A stretch of DNA of 64,000 bases from Forficula auricularia (GCA_024734495.1 JALMQS010000225.1:6361425-6425424); one strand, 5' to 3'. Positions 1 to 12,059 are shown, counted from the stretch's first letter. Made by a program: numbers and translations. The notes: generated by a model not told the origin, from the letters alone.

Positions 1-148
1 TTTTGTATGGCAAAGATTGAATATTTATATTCGTTTTCTTAGGTAAATTGGCTAATAAACATGATTTTTTTTTATTTTTAAATATAAATTACACCAGCCG
101 CTAAAACCTCAATATTCAAATAATAGTAAATTTTGAAATTAATTTTTT

Positions 149-1112
149 ATATATGGGGCATTCAACGCCAAATCGGACGGTTTGAAAAATTTAAATTTTT
201 GATTTCCTTCATTTTGGACATTTTTTAGTGCCCATCAAAAAACTCATCCTGGTAAATTTTGAAATTGCTTTTATCACCGGTTTAAAAGATATCGAATTTC
301 GGATTTTTGCAAATAACTTCTTCAAAAATGGTCCAAATTAAATTTTTTTTTTGAAATTTTTGTTTTTATACATACATTTTAGAAAAATGGTTAATAGCGA
401 ATAATTTTTTTTCGAAATTTTCAAAAATCGAAAAAAAATAGTAATTATCATAGGACCACTATCAACCCGGTCTTAAAATTTGTACAATGAATAGAAGTTT
501 AAAATAAAAAATTATCGAAAAAAAATCGAAGAGTACATACAGTATCCAAAACAAGATTAAAATTTTCAAACTCAAAAATCGCATATAAAAACACTTTAAA
601 TAATTAATTGTTTAATTAATGAATCAAGGCCAACGATGCGAAAAATGAACGAGGGAGAGATTAATGAAATTCCATAATTCATATAGACATTAGGTATTAG
701 TTTGGGTTTGGGTATCAGTGGCTAAGAGGATATAGGAGCTATAGCTCTTATGACAAAGCATTGCAGTGCACATGCGAAGATCCCGGGTTCGAACCCCGGC
801 TGATCCTTTTGTCTATAATAAAAATAATCTTTTCTTCGTTCCCTAAATTTAACTTTAAATTATTTTTTTTATTTTTTTTTTTTAAAGTATGCAAAAAAAC
901 AAAAATTTCAAAAAAAAATGGAATTTGGACAATTTTTGAAGAAGTTATGAGAGATAAATCGAAATTCGATATCTTTTAAACAGGTGATGAAAAAAATTTC
1001 AAAATTTACCAGGAAGAGTTTTTTCATGGATACTAAAAAATGTCAAAAAATGGAGGAAATCAAAAATTAAAATTTTTCAAACCGTCCGATTTGGCGTGGA
1101 ATGCCCTCTATA
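149..1112. repeat. Palindromic (fold-back) element with tRNA-like core
   Basis: About 210 bp near 150-360 reappears in reverse complement near 890-1112; both arms carry the GCATTCAACGCCAAATCGG / CGATTTGGCGTGGAATGC motif and an ATATCGAATTTCG block. The tRNA-like segment at 711-806 lies between them. One arm is found again at 11255-11455, so this is a dispersed family and not a local rearrangement. No coding capacity. Exact ends are approximate. Confidence 0.75.
711..806 (+). other. tRNA-like sequence (pseudogene or SINE head)
   Basis: A perfect T-arm is visible (CCGGG, loop TTCGAAC, CCCGG), and the 3' CTGATCC pairs with 6 of 7 bases of the 5' GTATCAG. A GCT/AGC D-stem can be drawn. The anticodon arm is not normal: extra bases precede a GCAT/ATGC stem and no clear 7-nt anticodon loop exists. 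The run of T after the end could be a pol III terminator. I infer a tRNA-derived pseudogene, not a working tRNA. Confidence 0.5.
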
Positions 1113-1215
1113 CAAACTGACTAGTCAAACTTTATTAAGGGGTTTTTTAGGCGGAGATTTTTAATGAGAATTGAGGGTAATTAAAAAAAATTAGAAAAAA
1201 TGTTTTATAAAAAAC

Positions 1216-1336
1216 TTGAAGGAGACAATAAAAGTGTGTCTTCTGATGGAATTATAAATTTTATTTATAACGATCATCGATATAAATAAAAGTTATAATT
1301 CCAGCAGAAGACACACTCTTTATTGTCTCCTTCAAT
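1216..1336. repeat. Short inverted repeat (~45-bp arms)
   Basis: The segment starting TTGAAGGAGACAATAAA at 1216 is repeated in reverse complement ending TTTATTGTCTCCTTCAA at 1336, with a short AT-rich centre. It could be a small MITE or a hairpin end of a larger element. No gene. Confidence 0.7.
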
Positions 1337-1479
1337 ATTTAAAAATTCTGCTACCCTCGGCACAAAAACTTTCAATTTATAAAAAAACCTTCATTTTTTA
1401 GGAACATGTGAATATATTGTAGTTAAAAAAAAAAAAAAAAAAAAAAAGTTGAAGAAAAATCGCTTGTCTACGAGAGGGA

Positions 1480-1853
1480 GATGCACTTACTGGTGACTAG
1501 ATCAAAAGTGGCAGCAGGTTGTTCCCGAAAACAACCGGTTGGCAAGAGGGTCGTAAGTACAGAGACGTGGAGTAAAATGGTCCACGCGACGTGGAGGAGA
1601 CGCAGCGAATGGAGGCGGCTGTGTGGGGCGGCGTCGGCGTCGGCGCCGAGGCGACCCTCGCCCCCAGGTCCATTGGGGTGACAGCTCGAGAACCGCCTTG
1701 GCGGGGGCCATTCACACCCCCGCCGCCTTCCACAGGGGCTAAGATATCAATAGTACCATACAACACGGGGCTTTACTCACTAGAAAAGATATCCTAGGAG
1801 AAATGGATCTCGGGGGTGGTTGCCGTTACGCGAAACCTCTGTCTGCCGGGCGG
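1480..1853. other. GC-rich island of unknown nature
   Basis: This stretch is far richer in G and C than its surroundings and contains CG-dense runs such as GGCGTCGGCGTCGGCG. Short ORFs exist on both strands, but none resembles a known protein. I could not match it to rRNA, snRNA or tRNA. It directly abuts the composite repeat that begins near 1854. A GC-rich mobile-element end or pseudogene fragment is possible. Confidence 0.35.
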
Positions 1854-1931
1854 CTCTAGTATTGAATTCATTAGGGGAAAATCCTCAGTCTGTTTAAAAA
1901 TGTCTAAAACGGCCACAAAAATATTGCATAT

Positions 1932-2040
1932 CTGAGGTGTTTTGTCCTGAGGGTCGAACTAACATGCCCGGACAGTGCGTTAGTACCTGGGTTCAGCTCC
2001 TGGGGGACGAACCCTCTGAAAATGCAATATAAAAATCGAG
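1932..2040. repeat. ~110-bp hairpin unit with B-box-like motif, copy 1
   Basis: The unit opens with an ATATTGCAT...TCTGAGG-type sequence and ends CCCTCTGAAAATGCAATAT, so its ends are inverted copies. Inside is a GGGTTCAGCTCC block resembling a pol III B box. Related units are at 3648-3745, 4770-4878 and (fold-back) 45429-45600. Confidence 0.6.
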
Positions 2041-2075
2041 GAGTGATCCGCGATTGGAAGTAGGTGTACACCTCT

Positions 2076-2335
2076 TTGTAAGTATTTTGGAAGTAGTTGG
2101 AAATATTTGAAAATATTTGGAAGTACTTGGAAATATTTGAAAGTACTTGAAAATATTTGGAAGTGCTTGGGAATATTTGAAAGTACTTGGAAATATTTGG
2201 AAGTGCTTGGAAATTTTTGGAAGTGCTTGGAAATATTTGGAAGTACTTGGAAATATTTGGAAGTACTTGGGAATATTTGGAAGTACTTGGAAATATTTGG
2301 AACTGCTTGGAAATATTTGGAAGTACAAGTGGAAG
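2076..2335. repeat. 20-bp minisatellite, copy 1
   Basis: About 12 tandem copies of a 20-bp unit, consensus GGAAGTACTTGGAAATATTT, with scattered substitutions. Because 20 is not a multiple of 3, all frames repeat with a 20-residue period; the resulting ORFs are artefacts of the array. Confidence 0.9.
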
Positions 2336-2365
2336 TAGGTGTAGAGCATATTAGGTCGCGGTTCT

Positions 2366-2560
2366 TTTTTTTTTTTTTTTTTAATGATATTGATGTGAGA
2401 AGGGAGAAACACCAGAAGGTGGATCCCCTAAAGGCCTGTATGGGCTGGCCCCTCCATCGTGAAAAGAACAGAGTAGAAGGAAAAGGAGCCGGGATCACGA
2501 GCCAATCTCAGAAACTTAGATACAATTCAATATCCAATTTACTAAGGTTTTAGAGGCTTC
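2366..2560 (-). mobile_element. Non-LTR retrotransposon 3' tail (5'-truncated)
   Basis: Read on the minus strand, this is a 3' UTR with CACGATGGAGGGGCC and AGGCCTTTAGGGG followed by a poly(A) tract (poly(T) on the plus strand at 2366). The same tail ends the RT-containing copies at 8.4 and 32.9 kb and is nearly duplicated at 41.77 kb. Only about 190 bp remain, as expected from 5' truncation. It interrupts composite repeat copy 1. Confidence 0.8.
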
Positions 2561-2745
2561 GAGCAGTGGTAAATTCTCCGCGCGATAAATTCGGTTAAAT
2601 TTATCTCCCACTTATCTCCCCTCGATAAAAATATTTCAACTAATATCAAAGAAATTAAGACCAGATAAATTAAATTCTTTTCATAAATAATTCGGTTGTC
2701 ACAGCGAGTTGTATTTTTGAAAAAATTCCAACTTTTTTTCAAAAA

Positions 2746-3495
2746 TTTTTAAGAAAAAAATAAAAACCGACTTCAAAAAATTAAGTGCAACAAATATAAA
2801 AATACACTAAAAGGTATAAAATAATTATTATCTTATTTAGTTACAACTAAACGACGAAATATTAACACGAAATTACTTTTTAAAGTCGGTGCCAAACAAA
2901 CTATACCTATAAGCGAGCGTACCCGCCAAACGTACTAAGTAAGATCCGTCGAGTGCGATTCATAAAAGGTATATGTTTGGCACCAACTTCAAAAAGTAAT
3001 TTCGTGTTAATATTTCGTCGTTTAGTTGTAACTAAATAAGATAATAATTATTTTATACCTTTTAGTGTATTTTTATATTTGTTGCACTTAATTTTTGAAG
3101 TCGGTTTTTATTTTTTCTTAAAAATTTTTATTTTTCTCTTTTTAGTGATGTTATTAATAGTTATTATATCATCAGAACTTGACCAAATTAATATGAGACC
3201 ATCCCTAAGACACCCCCTTTCGGATAAAAAAAGAACCATCGAAATCGGTTCATAAACAAAGAGGTTAGGTCTAAACAAACCTAAACAAACCTAATTAAAA
3301 AGGTCTAATACCTATGAAAAAAAATCGAAAAAAAAATGGGACCAATCGGAAGCTAGACTGGACCCAATGCAAAAAAAATTTTCAAAATCGGTTGACAATT
3401 GGCGGAGATATGAGGTAACATAGGCACAAAAAAAAAAAAAAAAAAAAAAAAAATTCAATCGAATAGAGAACCTCCTCCTTTTTTGAAGTCGGTTT
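2746..3495. mobile_element. Transposon with AACCGACTTC inverted ends, copy 1
   Basis: It starts with AAAACCGACTTC-type sequence and ends TTTTTTGAAGTCGGTTT. Its left half is a near-perfect palindrome of ~350 bp (2764-3115). The uninterrupted composite repeat at about 4130 shows the empty site (TTTTTTTTCAAAAAGAGATACTC). A second copy lies at 18277-19249. No transposase is visible, so it is non-autonomous. Confidence 0.8.
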
Positions 3496-3563
3496 AAAAG
3501 AGATACTCATTCTCTGCTATAAGGTAGTTCTTTCACAAATGCAAAAATTCAAGAACTTCGAAA

Positions 3564-4200
3564 CTCTAGTATTGAATTCATTAAGGGAAAATCCTCAGTC
3601 TGTTTAAAAATGTCTAAAACGGCCACAAAAATATTGCATTATCAGAGGTGTTTTGTCCTGAGGGTCGAACTAACATGCCGGACAGTGCGTTAGTACCTGG
3701 GTTCAACTCCTGGAGGGACGAACCCTCTGAAAATGCAATATAAAAATCGAGGGGTGATCCGCGATTGGAAGTAGGTGTACACCGCTTTGGAAGAATTTTG
3801 GAAGTACTTGGAAATATTTGGAAGTACTTGGAAATATTTGGAAGTGCTTGGAAATATTTGAAAGTACTTGGGAATATTTGAAAGTACTTGGAAATATTTG
3901 GAAGTACTTGGAAATATTTGGAATTACTTGGAAATATTTGGAAGTACTTGGAAATATTTGGAAGTACAAGTGGAAGTAGGTGTAGAGCATATTAGGTCGC
4001 GGTTCACCCCTCGATAAAAATATTTCAACTAATATCAAAGAAATTAAGACCAGATAAATTAAATTCTTTTCATAAATAATTCGGTTGTCACCGCGAGTTG
4101 TATTTTTGAAAAAATTCCATCTTTTTTTTCAAAAAGAGATACTCATTCTCTGCTTTAAGGTAGTTCTTTCACAAATGCAAAAATTCAAGAGCTTCGAAAC
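3564..4200. repeat. Composite repeat, copy 2 (uninterrupted)
   Basis: Same start, hairpin unit (3648-3745), 20-bp minisatellite (3786-3970, about 9 units) and tail as the copy at 1854, but without the two inserted elements. It therefore documents the pre-insertion state of its neighbour. The two arrays differ in unit number, consistent with slippage after duplication. Confidence 0.8.
3786..3970. repeat. 20-bp minisatellite, copy 2
   Basis: About nine tandem copies of the same GGAAGTACTTGGAAATATTT unit as at 2076-2335. It is flanked by the same sequences and is shorter by a few units. Confidence 0.9.
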
Positions 4201-4561
4201 TTGGAATATAAGTCATTAAAAAGATAATAAACACACTGTTAAAATTTGAAGACGATGTACTACAACAAACATGAAATAATTGCAATTAAAAATGAAAATT
4301 TTTTACATATGGTAGATTGGGAAAGGGTGGGAAAATAATCATTATTTTATTTTATTTCATTGAAGGACTTTCACCATCTTGATGAAAAACTAATATTTGT
4401 TAGAATAATATATTCGGAGTAACTTAAAAAAATTGAAATTATTTACCTCGTAGTTTTGATAAAAAATAAAAAAAAACATATTTGGGCGATTATTTATAGT
4501 GGAGGGGATATAATATCAATTGCTTGAAAACGCAAATAAAGAGAATATAGTAGTGTAAAAA

Positions 4562-4690
4562 GTACAGTCACGTTAAAAAACATAACCTAAAATTTTAGCA
4601 CCGTTCATATTTATAGAGTGGTTACAAGACTAAAACTTTTTGTGTGGATCGTCGCGAAAGAACATCCTTAATTATTAAATTAAATATTGG
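4562..4690. repeat. Dispersed repeat (ACAGTCACGTTAAAAAAC family), copy 1
   Basis: About 120 bp starting ACAGTCACGTTAAAAAAC match a second copy at 25908-26030 with few differences, including TGTGTGGATCGTCGCGAAAG / TGTGTGGATTGTCGCGAAAG. No ORF. It may be a transposon end. Confidence 0.65.
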
Positions 4691-4769
4691 TCTATTCCCT
4701 GGAAACTTTATTCAGGTTAGAATAATTTTTATTTTTGCCGTTTGAGTTGATACATTTTAATATATTGCA

Positions 4770-4945
4770 TGTCAGAGGTGTTTTGTCCTGAGGGTCGAAC
4801 TAACATGGCCGGACAGTGTGTTAGTACCTGGGTTCAACTCCTGTGGGGACGAACCCTCTGATAATCCAATATAAAAATATTTCAACTAATATCAAAGAAA
4901 TTAAGATTAGATAAATTAAATTATTTTCAAAAATATTTTATTTTT
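4770..4945. repeat. Hairpin unit plus tail without minisatellite
   Basis: Third copy of the ~110-bp unit (GGGTTCAACTCC B-box-like block at its centre), joined directly to the AATATTTCAACTAATATC tail. The 20-bp array is absent, so the array is an addition specific to the two copies at 1.9 and 3.6 kb. Confidence 0.65.
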
Positions 4946-5350
4946 TCGTCTTTGGGTCAGGATTCCGATAACCCAGGACCCTAACCTTGTCGTTATCGTT
5001 TGTATTTCCAATTCGGAGAAGGGATTAGATTTTGGCCTCTCTTGTTTAAGTACTTCTGACTCGAAAATAACATCTTTTGAATTATTTTATTGAGATCTTA
5101 AAGCGTTACGATGATGTTGAAATAAATTGGAGGAAAAAGTAAAAAAATTTTCAAGACTCTTCAAGGTTTCCGTTAAGGTTAAATATAATACTAAAATTCG
5201 AAATGAAAAGATCGAGTTTGCCGAGGGTAGCAGAGTGAAATATGAATATTGGATGTAGATAAATTCGTTTGTGAAATGGCCAAATAACTATTACAACAAA
5301 AGGATTTACCTACATCTAATCATGTATTTGAACCATGAGGAATAACAGAT

Positions 5351-5378
<28 letters not shown>

Positions 5379-5381
<3 letters not shown>

Positions 5382-5902
5382 GGTGATTCACGGTCGATGG
5401 CACGTTAGGCGTTTATGGAAAACGAAACGAAGGATTTTTCTGAAAATTTAGACCTTACATTTTTTTACCTGTTCTATCGATCTAAAATATTTTCAGCATT
5501 GTGACGTTTCGGCTTCTATCGAAAAGTTGTAGGAACTTTATTTTTTTTAATGGAACACCCCATATATTAACACGTTTTTAGAACCGCCCTTTTATTAAAA
5601 CACTTTTTTGTTAAAATTGTCCTATATCTATCGGTTTTCGAGATAAAAAATAATTTATGTTAAATATGGTCCAAAACATGGCCCTAATTAAACTTAAATA
5701 AATTAGTGCTCTCAATTCATGAAAAGTTGATATTTTGGTGGTAGTTTAGACACACCCGAAGTATTTAATTTACGCAGAAAAATCGAAAAATATTTTAGAT
5801 CGATAGAACAGGTAAGAAAATGTAAGGTGCTAAATTTTCAGAAAAATCCTGCCTTCCGTTTTCCATAAACGTCTAACGTGCCACCGACCGTGAATCACCC
5901 TG
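5379..5902. mobile_element. MITE with CAGGGTGATTCACGG inverted ends
   Basis: The element runs from CAGGGTGATTCACGGTCG to CGACCGTGAATCACCCTG, with arms of ~140 bp that also share GATCGATAGAACAGG-type sequence. It lies within TA repeats, consistent with a TA target duplication. It is 524 bp without coding capacity. Confidence 0.85.
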
Positions 5903-8067
5903 TATATATATTGGTCGGTATAATATAGGTTATTTTTCATTAATAAAGTAAGGTTTCTCTCTGTAAAATGCTAAAATTGGGGAGGAAATTTTATAAATAA
6001 CCATAGCAACTGCGTTTTTATCGTATCCGTTGCCTTTGCTGAAGATCTGGAGGAATCGACTGAAAATCAAAAATAGCTATCGATTCTCATCTAATAATGT
6101 AATGATTGAGGAATAATCATTCTGCATTGCACTTCTGACGTTACGATTATCACTGGTACCTAACTAGTTTTGAAAACATGGAGGAATCGAATTAAAATCA
6201 AAAAAAGACCAAATTCTTTTTATCTGATTAATAATAAAGGAATAAACATATTAATATTTCAAATGACTATGGATAAAGTCTAGCAGCGATCCGTTGCAGT
6301 TTATTTATCATGGAGTGGTGGGGTGTGAAGTTTTTCTGTTAAGATCTCCTTAAGTAGAATTACACTAAATTTAATTCTTTTTTACCTCATTGATATTAAA
6401 TAATAATAAATAATAATAATAACGACATGAGTGGCCATTTTCAGGTGATTTTTATACCTACCGGCGTTCACAAGAGTCTTAACTTAAAATTAAGAAAAAA
6501 TTCGCGATTTCCTTCATTCTCTACCTATCCAGAAAAAATAAGAACTAATTTGATATTTCAAATATTTTTAAGTTTAAAGTTATGAAACCCTCGGTATGAG
6601 GCTGACTCGCACTTGACTGGCTTATTTGTATTGATTGTAATTAAGTCATTTGAAATTTAGGAATGCTCACAATGTCAATTTCCCACTTCCCCTAACTAAA
6701 TACACCAACAAAATAGCCCTCGTGTGAATACAAAACTTTCATATTGATGTAGATCCACGAGTCTCCACTGATTTCTCCATGAATATACAAAAGGGACGAT
6801 GACGTCTCAGTAATGAGGCAATACGGTTGTGAAGAGAATAATATTGAGTAAAGCTGACTTTAACTAAACTTTGATAATATAAAAATGCAAATTTCCGATA
6901 GTAATAGACTTAAGATTTCTAAAGAAATTCGCTTTTTAAAGACCATTTTGAAAGATTTTAAATCGGATCATGAGGGAAACTCCAAACTCTTAGAAATTGG
7001 TAAAGAAATTCACAAGAGGTAGCCTACTACTAAATCCGGGATGTTTTTTAAATCCCCCCTCCCCCTGTGTCACATTTTCATTGAGCACCCCCTGTATTGA
7101 GACTTCACACTATGAATTTTATACCCTATAATTTAATAATTAAACTTAACTAAAGGGAATTATAATATATTTTAAGATTAACTTTATTTTTACTCATATC
7201 ATGAAATCTAAATAATATATTTGAAAATTAAAAAAAAAATTTAGTTTGACTTTTTATGACATCACAATTGTTAAGATACCCGCCCCCCCTGTCACATTTT
7301 GTCACAAATCTTTAATGCCCCCTCACCCCTTACTGTGTGACATAATTTATGGACGGCCCCATACAAACATTCTTACATTTAGTAAATATCCATTAACACC
7401 ACGAATTTAATAGTAGACAATCTCTCGTAATTTTCTTTAGATATCTTTAAGAGCTTTGATTTTCCCTGCGTGATCTCGATCTAAAATGTTTTAAGCTAGT
7501 GATAGCTAAATCTCCAAATATACCGCTCTATAATAGAACAATGAATTTAGAAAGTAACCAGGAAGAGAGAACAAGACGCCATAGTAAAGCTAGATAAGAG
7601 TCCTACTTATTCTTCCTGGTCTACTTTCATCTATCACAAATGTGGATGAGACTGCAGGGAGCGGAATTTTGAGCCTTCAAAGAAAATGCCTTAGAAACTG
7701 AACCTAAAATGTCTGCTTGGATGGCGCGCCACTTATTATTATAGGACATAGATTATTGATATATAGCTAATTCTATGTCACCTTCTCTCTTAAAATCTTT
7801 TTACATTTAACTCTTAATCCTTAACTCTTTTTTTTGAGGTGCAGAGCCATTGCCTTAATATAACAATGTATATAATGCCCATGGGCGAGCGGTGACTTTT
7901 AAGTCAGAGGATGCTGTCCCTTCATTTTTGAAAATTTTATTTTATTTTTCGTAAAATTCTTCAATAACCGCTTAATATAATTTTCCAAATTTAACATTAG
8001 ATTTTTTCATTTGATATTATAGACAGAGCGGGCAGTGTATCTTCACTTTGACCACTTCCAGGGCAAG
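5903..8067. other. No gene seen
   Basis: AT-rich sequence with no convincing ORF. A weak tandem duplication of ~140 bp is visible at 6035-6260 (both halves contain GGAGGAATCGA and AAAATCAAAAA). Two short C-rich patches occur near 7050 and 7275. Confidence 0.5.
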
Positions 8068-8458
8068 TACTACAGATACTATCACGGTGTCTGTTCAGTC
8101 GAGCTGAAATCAATTATCCCCCCTAATGCCCTCTCTTTGCGCGAAGCACGCGGTTTTCTAACGCTCAGCACTCCTTCGCTGTCAAATTGGATAAATTTCG
8201 AACAAGCGCTTTCGCCAACTCTTTTATCCCTTTGACCTCCAGAGACTGGAACTCGCTCCCTGCCACCATCTTTCCCGCGACCTATAACCTTCAGCTATTT
8301 AAGACCCGTATCCACAGATACCTTCGACCCCCGCCCAACCCATAAAATTCTTTCTTCTTCTTTTCACGATGGAGGGGCCAACCCAGGCCTTTAGGGGTTG
8401 CACCTTTTTTGGTGTAACTCCTTCTCTCATCATTATCATAAAAAAAAAAAAAAAAAAA
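8068..8458 (+). mobile_element. 5'-truncated non-LTR retrotransposon (C-terminal end of ORF2 plus 3' UTR)
   Basis: Starts within TACTACAGATACTATCACGG, the code for the C-terminal [18 protein letters not shown] segment of the ORF2 family seen more fully at 32.0 kb. The frame breaks near 8195, after which CCAGAGACTGGAACTCGC ([11 protein letters not shown] region) is still recognisable in another frame. It ends with the shared 3' UTR and a poly(A) run at 8441-8458. It is a dead fragment. Confidence 0.85.
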
Positions 8459-10470
8459 GTAAAAATAATCCACCTTTCTATCTTAGTTGCTCTGTCTGAG
8501 TACTTTCAATAAGTATTTTTTGGTTGATAATATGAAATAATTAGTTTGGATGTAATATGGAAAAAATTTGGTAACTTTTTGGTAACCTATTTTTTGTGAG
8601 TACCTCTTAGCCACTTTGTTTTTATTAATATTTTGTCTAATTAATTACAAAATTGTCTTTGACGTCCTGATAATAATAAAGAATTCAAAAAAAAAAAAAA
8701 AAAAAATTATAGGTTTTTTTTTGTTTTGTTTTTGATTTTAGAGTATCCAGTTTTCTGATGTTGAGTGTACAAATAGATGCTAGGCAGGAACGCGCCGACG
8801 CCGTCCGGTCATGCCATAGTCATACCCTTAACTGATCTGCCGATTCAGTTGTCTAAATACCAGGGGCTCCCAGGATCGAGGTGTAGCTATTAAATGACTC
8901 GACTAATGATGCTACTGGCAAACAGCGAGCGTGCCGAGACAGGTTTGAACATGATTGTGTCCCACCCTCTGCTCGCTAGTCAACCCTTCAAGTCAGTTTG
9001 TCAATTTTATAAGGTAAACAAAGTATTAATTAAAAAAAGCGGCTAAGTGCAATCAAATACTTCTGCCAAAACATATTTTAGTTCATCATTCACAATTAAT
9101 TTTTTTATTCAATTTATAGTTTTTAAATGAAAGTCAGACTTCGAGTACATGTGAACTAATTTACTTTCAACCTCATAAAATCAAAGTATTCCATAAGATA
9201 GCGAAAATTATTCAAATATGAAATCTGGAAAATTCTATTCATATTCTAACGTTAAAAAGTTCCATAAATTTTAAATTAAATCTAAGCGAAATAAAGCTAA
9301 ACGAAATTAATAAATGACACGCTATGAAGATAGTCTTGACGTTCTAAGATTTTATGGATGCGGCGCATCCTTAGCATCCATGGACCGCACGCCAATGATA
9401 ATGCCATATTTTAAGTGTATACAGTAGTGTCATTTAACAACTCGATTTTAACACGCTTTGTTTTAGAATCTAAAAAGTGTTTTCTATCGATGAAAAATTT
9501 ATCAAATAACATTTATTATATCTACAATTAATTTAATAACTAAAATTAGCATTTAAAAACTTGTATACTTTAAATTAAGCTCTTAATTTTTGTACTAAAA
9601 AAAATATATATATAATATTAATTTTTTTTAATCAGTTTTTATTATTATTTGCGTTGATTTACCACTTTTTCTAAAGTAAAATTTAATTTCAGTGTAGGAA
9701 AAAATCTGCTTCTATTTAATACAATTTTATGAATTTGTTAAATTACCAATTTCCGTTAATATGCGTATATTGGCGTTCGTATAAAAATGTAAATATTTAA
9801 TTTAATGAATTATCTTCTCTGCATAAATTATGAGCACATTAACAAATGCTATTAATCATTGCTTTTCAAAATAATATAATTAGAATATATGTATATTCCA
9901 GGAATATTCATTTTGGATAATTCGAGAGAAAAAATAATTTCATTTATATCAAATAGGACTAAAGTGAAATATGAAACAAACTCTTTAAAATAAATAATAA
10001 ATTTCGGCTTTGTTGATATTCTGGTCTTGGAGATTTATTAATTTTAATTTTTTCGAAAGCACTTCCTCCCAAATGTCTGGTCCTGAAAGGCTAAAAGTTA
10101 AACCAAACCTTGGTAGCTGATAGTTGAGTTTAAAATTTTATTAACCATTTTAAACACATTTCCTTTAAAGAGATTTCTCCCTCCCCAATTTTCACCGTTT
10201 AACTTGAGAATTTCCGATTTTCACTAAGCTCAACTGCATTATCTTCAAATATATAAAACTTCGCCACACTAGCTTGTAGGAAGTGAGATTTAATTTCCGG
10301 ACCCACATATTTTCAAGACACATAAATTTCTTTATTATATTGTATAATATGTCAAGATGCAAGCACTGCTCCAAACCAAGTTCTCACAAACGCTGGGTCT
10401 ATTTGCATGAAACAATTTAGGGCTTAATTGCCACCTACATAATAACTATGCTTCCCATTAATAACATATA
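8459..10470. other. No gene seen
   Basis: AT-rich. A less AT-rich patch at about 8750-9000 contains no recognisable coding or RNA signature. Short poly(A) runs near 8690 may mark another lost retroposon. Confidence 0.45.
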
Positions 10471-10640
10471 CCGGGTGAGTTTTTTATCTTGAGATAGTCT
10501 TATAACTCCAAAACAGTGCATTATATGAACAAAAGTTTCAAATAAAAGTTTATTTATATCGAGGAGAAACTAAACTACATTATTGTTTGTCGACCTAGAA
10601 CAAGCTTTCAAGGGTATTTCAATGTCAACTTCTGTTTTTT
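10471..10640. repeat. Dispersed repeat; empty-site copy for the 34-kb Helentron
   Basis: Begins ATACCGGGTGAGTTTTTTATCTTGAG and continues through TTGTTTGTCGACCTAGAACAAG. The same sequence is found split at 33991-34007 and 38083-38158, either side of the Helentron-type element, so this copy shows the unoccupied target. Nothing coding. Confidence 0.8.
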
Positions 10641-11254
10641 AAATAGAAACCTATATATTTCTTAATCTTCAAAAAAAACTGAAAAACTGAAGAACTATTT
10701 TTTATCCGACATCAAATAAACAAAATATTAAATCAATTAGATTTCAAAAAATAATCTTAATAATTATTTTTAACAATTATTTAACTTAATTATCAAATAA
10801 TAATGATTGAATAATTAATTATTAAATAAATAATTATTAAATCGAAAAGTCACAATAATGAAAATAAGTGTTTATAAGGATATTAAAACTTCATTATACT
10901 CAGATTTAAGAGATTATTTTCTACTTAATAGAGCTAGTTAAAATTCTTGAGTTTAAAAAAGTTTATTTCTCACCAATCCAGTAGATAGTTATATTGTATT
11001 ACGATAATAAAAATGGAGAATTTTTTGTTGAAGACAGAATTAAAATGGTCTTAATTTATGCGGTGAATGTGGAAGAAGTGTTAGGAGATGGCATTGAAAT
11101 GAATGCCGACAGGAATACAACCTCACGAGCTTCATTTTATCATGTTGTAAAACTGTTAAAAAAAATAAAATAAAATAAAAAAAGAAAGTGTAAAGGCTAC
11201 GAAGGCCAAAATAACAAAATTGGAACTGGAATTCATCTAGTTTTTTTCTAAAAA

Positions 11255-11455
11255 GTATGATAAAAAACAAAAATTTCACAAAAAAATTTTGAATTTGGAT
11301 CATTTTTGAAGAAGTTATGAGCAACAAACCGAAATTCGATATCTTTTAGACCGGTCATCAAAAAAATTCAAAATTTACCAGGAAGAGTTTTTTGATGGGT
11401 ACTAAATAATGTCAAAAAATGAAGGAAATCAAAAATTAAAATTGTCAAACCGTCA
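11255..11455. repeat. Single arm of the 149-1112 palindromic family
   Basis: Contains AAATTCGATATCTTTTAGACC, TTACCAGGAAGAGTTTTTT and TCAAACCGTC in the same order as the right arm at 890-1090. The partner arm is missing. Confidence 0.7.
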
Positions 11456-12059
11456 GAATACAATACACACATACACATATATACAAACCTCAAACCATTA
11501 CCCCCTCACCATTACCAATAAATTTGTAATATCGGACAACGTAGTTTACTTTCTCTTGAATAATTTTCTACTTTTTCCTCCAATTCCTCTTTGAAAAGAA
11601 TCTTCAAACATCTGCAAAGACTGAATAGAGAGGAAGAAAGAGGAATTAGAAAAAAAAGGAAAAAAAATATTAGATTTTTTTAATTAAACAAAAAAAATTA
11701 ACGAATTTTTGTAAATAAATGATCAATTTAAGTAATTAATAGTATAACGAATTATGAAAAAAAGTCAAGTGAAAAGGCCTGTGGTAACAAATCGTATTTT
11801 AACAATTAATCGAATATTTGTAGATAACAAGGGAATGAGAAATAAATCAGAGAGACGAAACGCGTAGTTGATGAACGATAATTAAAATAACCTATTTATT
11901 GAAATCAATAGTAACAAATAAAACTGTACGGTTCAAGGATGTTAATTTTTTAATTTTTTTAAGATTCAAGTAAGTAGTTGTTATACCATGATGGTGAAAC
12001 TCGTTCTGGCTATGGTTGAGCTATCATAGTGAAAAAAGGAAGACATTTCAATAGTAGGG

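Larger units (their letters stand above)
1854..2744. repeat. Composite repeat, copy 1 (interrupted)
   Basis: It begins CTAGTATTGAATTCATTA and runs through a ~110-bp hairpin unit, a 20-bp minisatellite and a tail with AATATTTCAACTAATATC. The same order recurs at 3564-4200. Relative to that copy it carries two extra blocks: a reverse non-LTR 3' tail (about 2366-2610) and the AACCGACTTC element (about 2746-3495). The tail resumes after the second block at about 3496-3563. Confidence 0.75.

Noticed and set aside
711..806. Functional tRNA gene
   Set aside because: Anticodon arm cannot be drawn with a 7-nt loop, and the acceptor stem has a mismatch.
1497..1797. Overlapping ORFs in the GC-rich island
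   Set aside because: GC-rich DNA lacks stops; no domain, no splice logic, and both strands are equally open.
1980..2553. Long ORFs on both strands with FPSTSKYFQ / WKYLEVLG repeats
   Set aside because: They are the 20-bp minisatellite translated in different frames; nothing outside the array resembles a protein.
8291..8473. Minus-strand ORF across non-LTR 3' ends (also 32654-32902)
   Set aside because: Antisense of the ORF2 C-terminus and 3' UTR; the same frame appears because the element is repeated.
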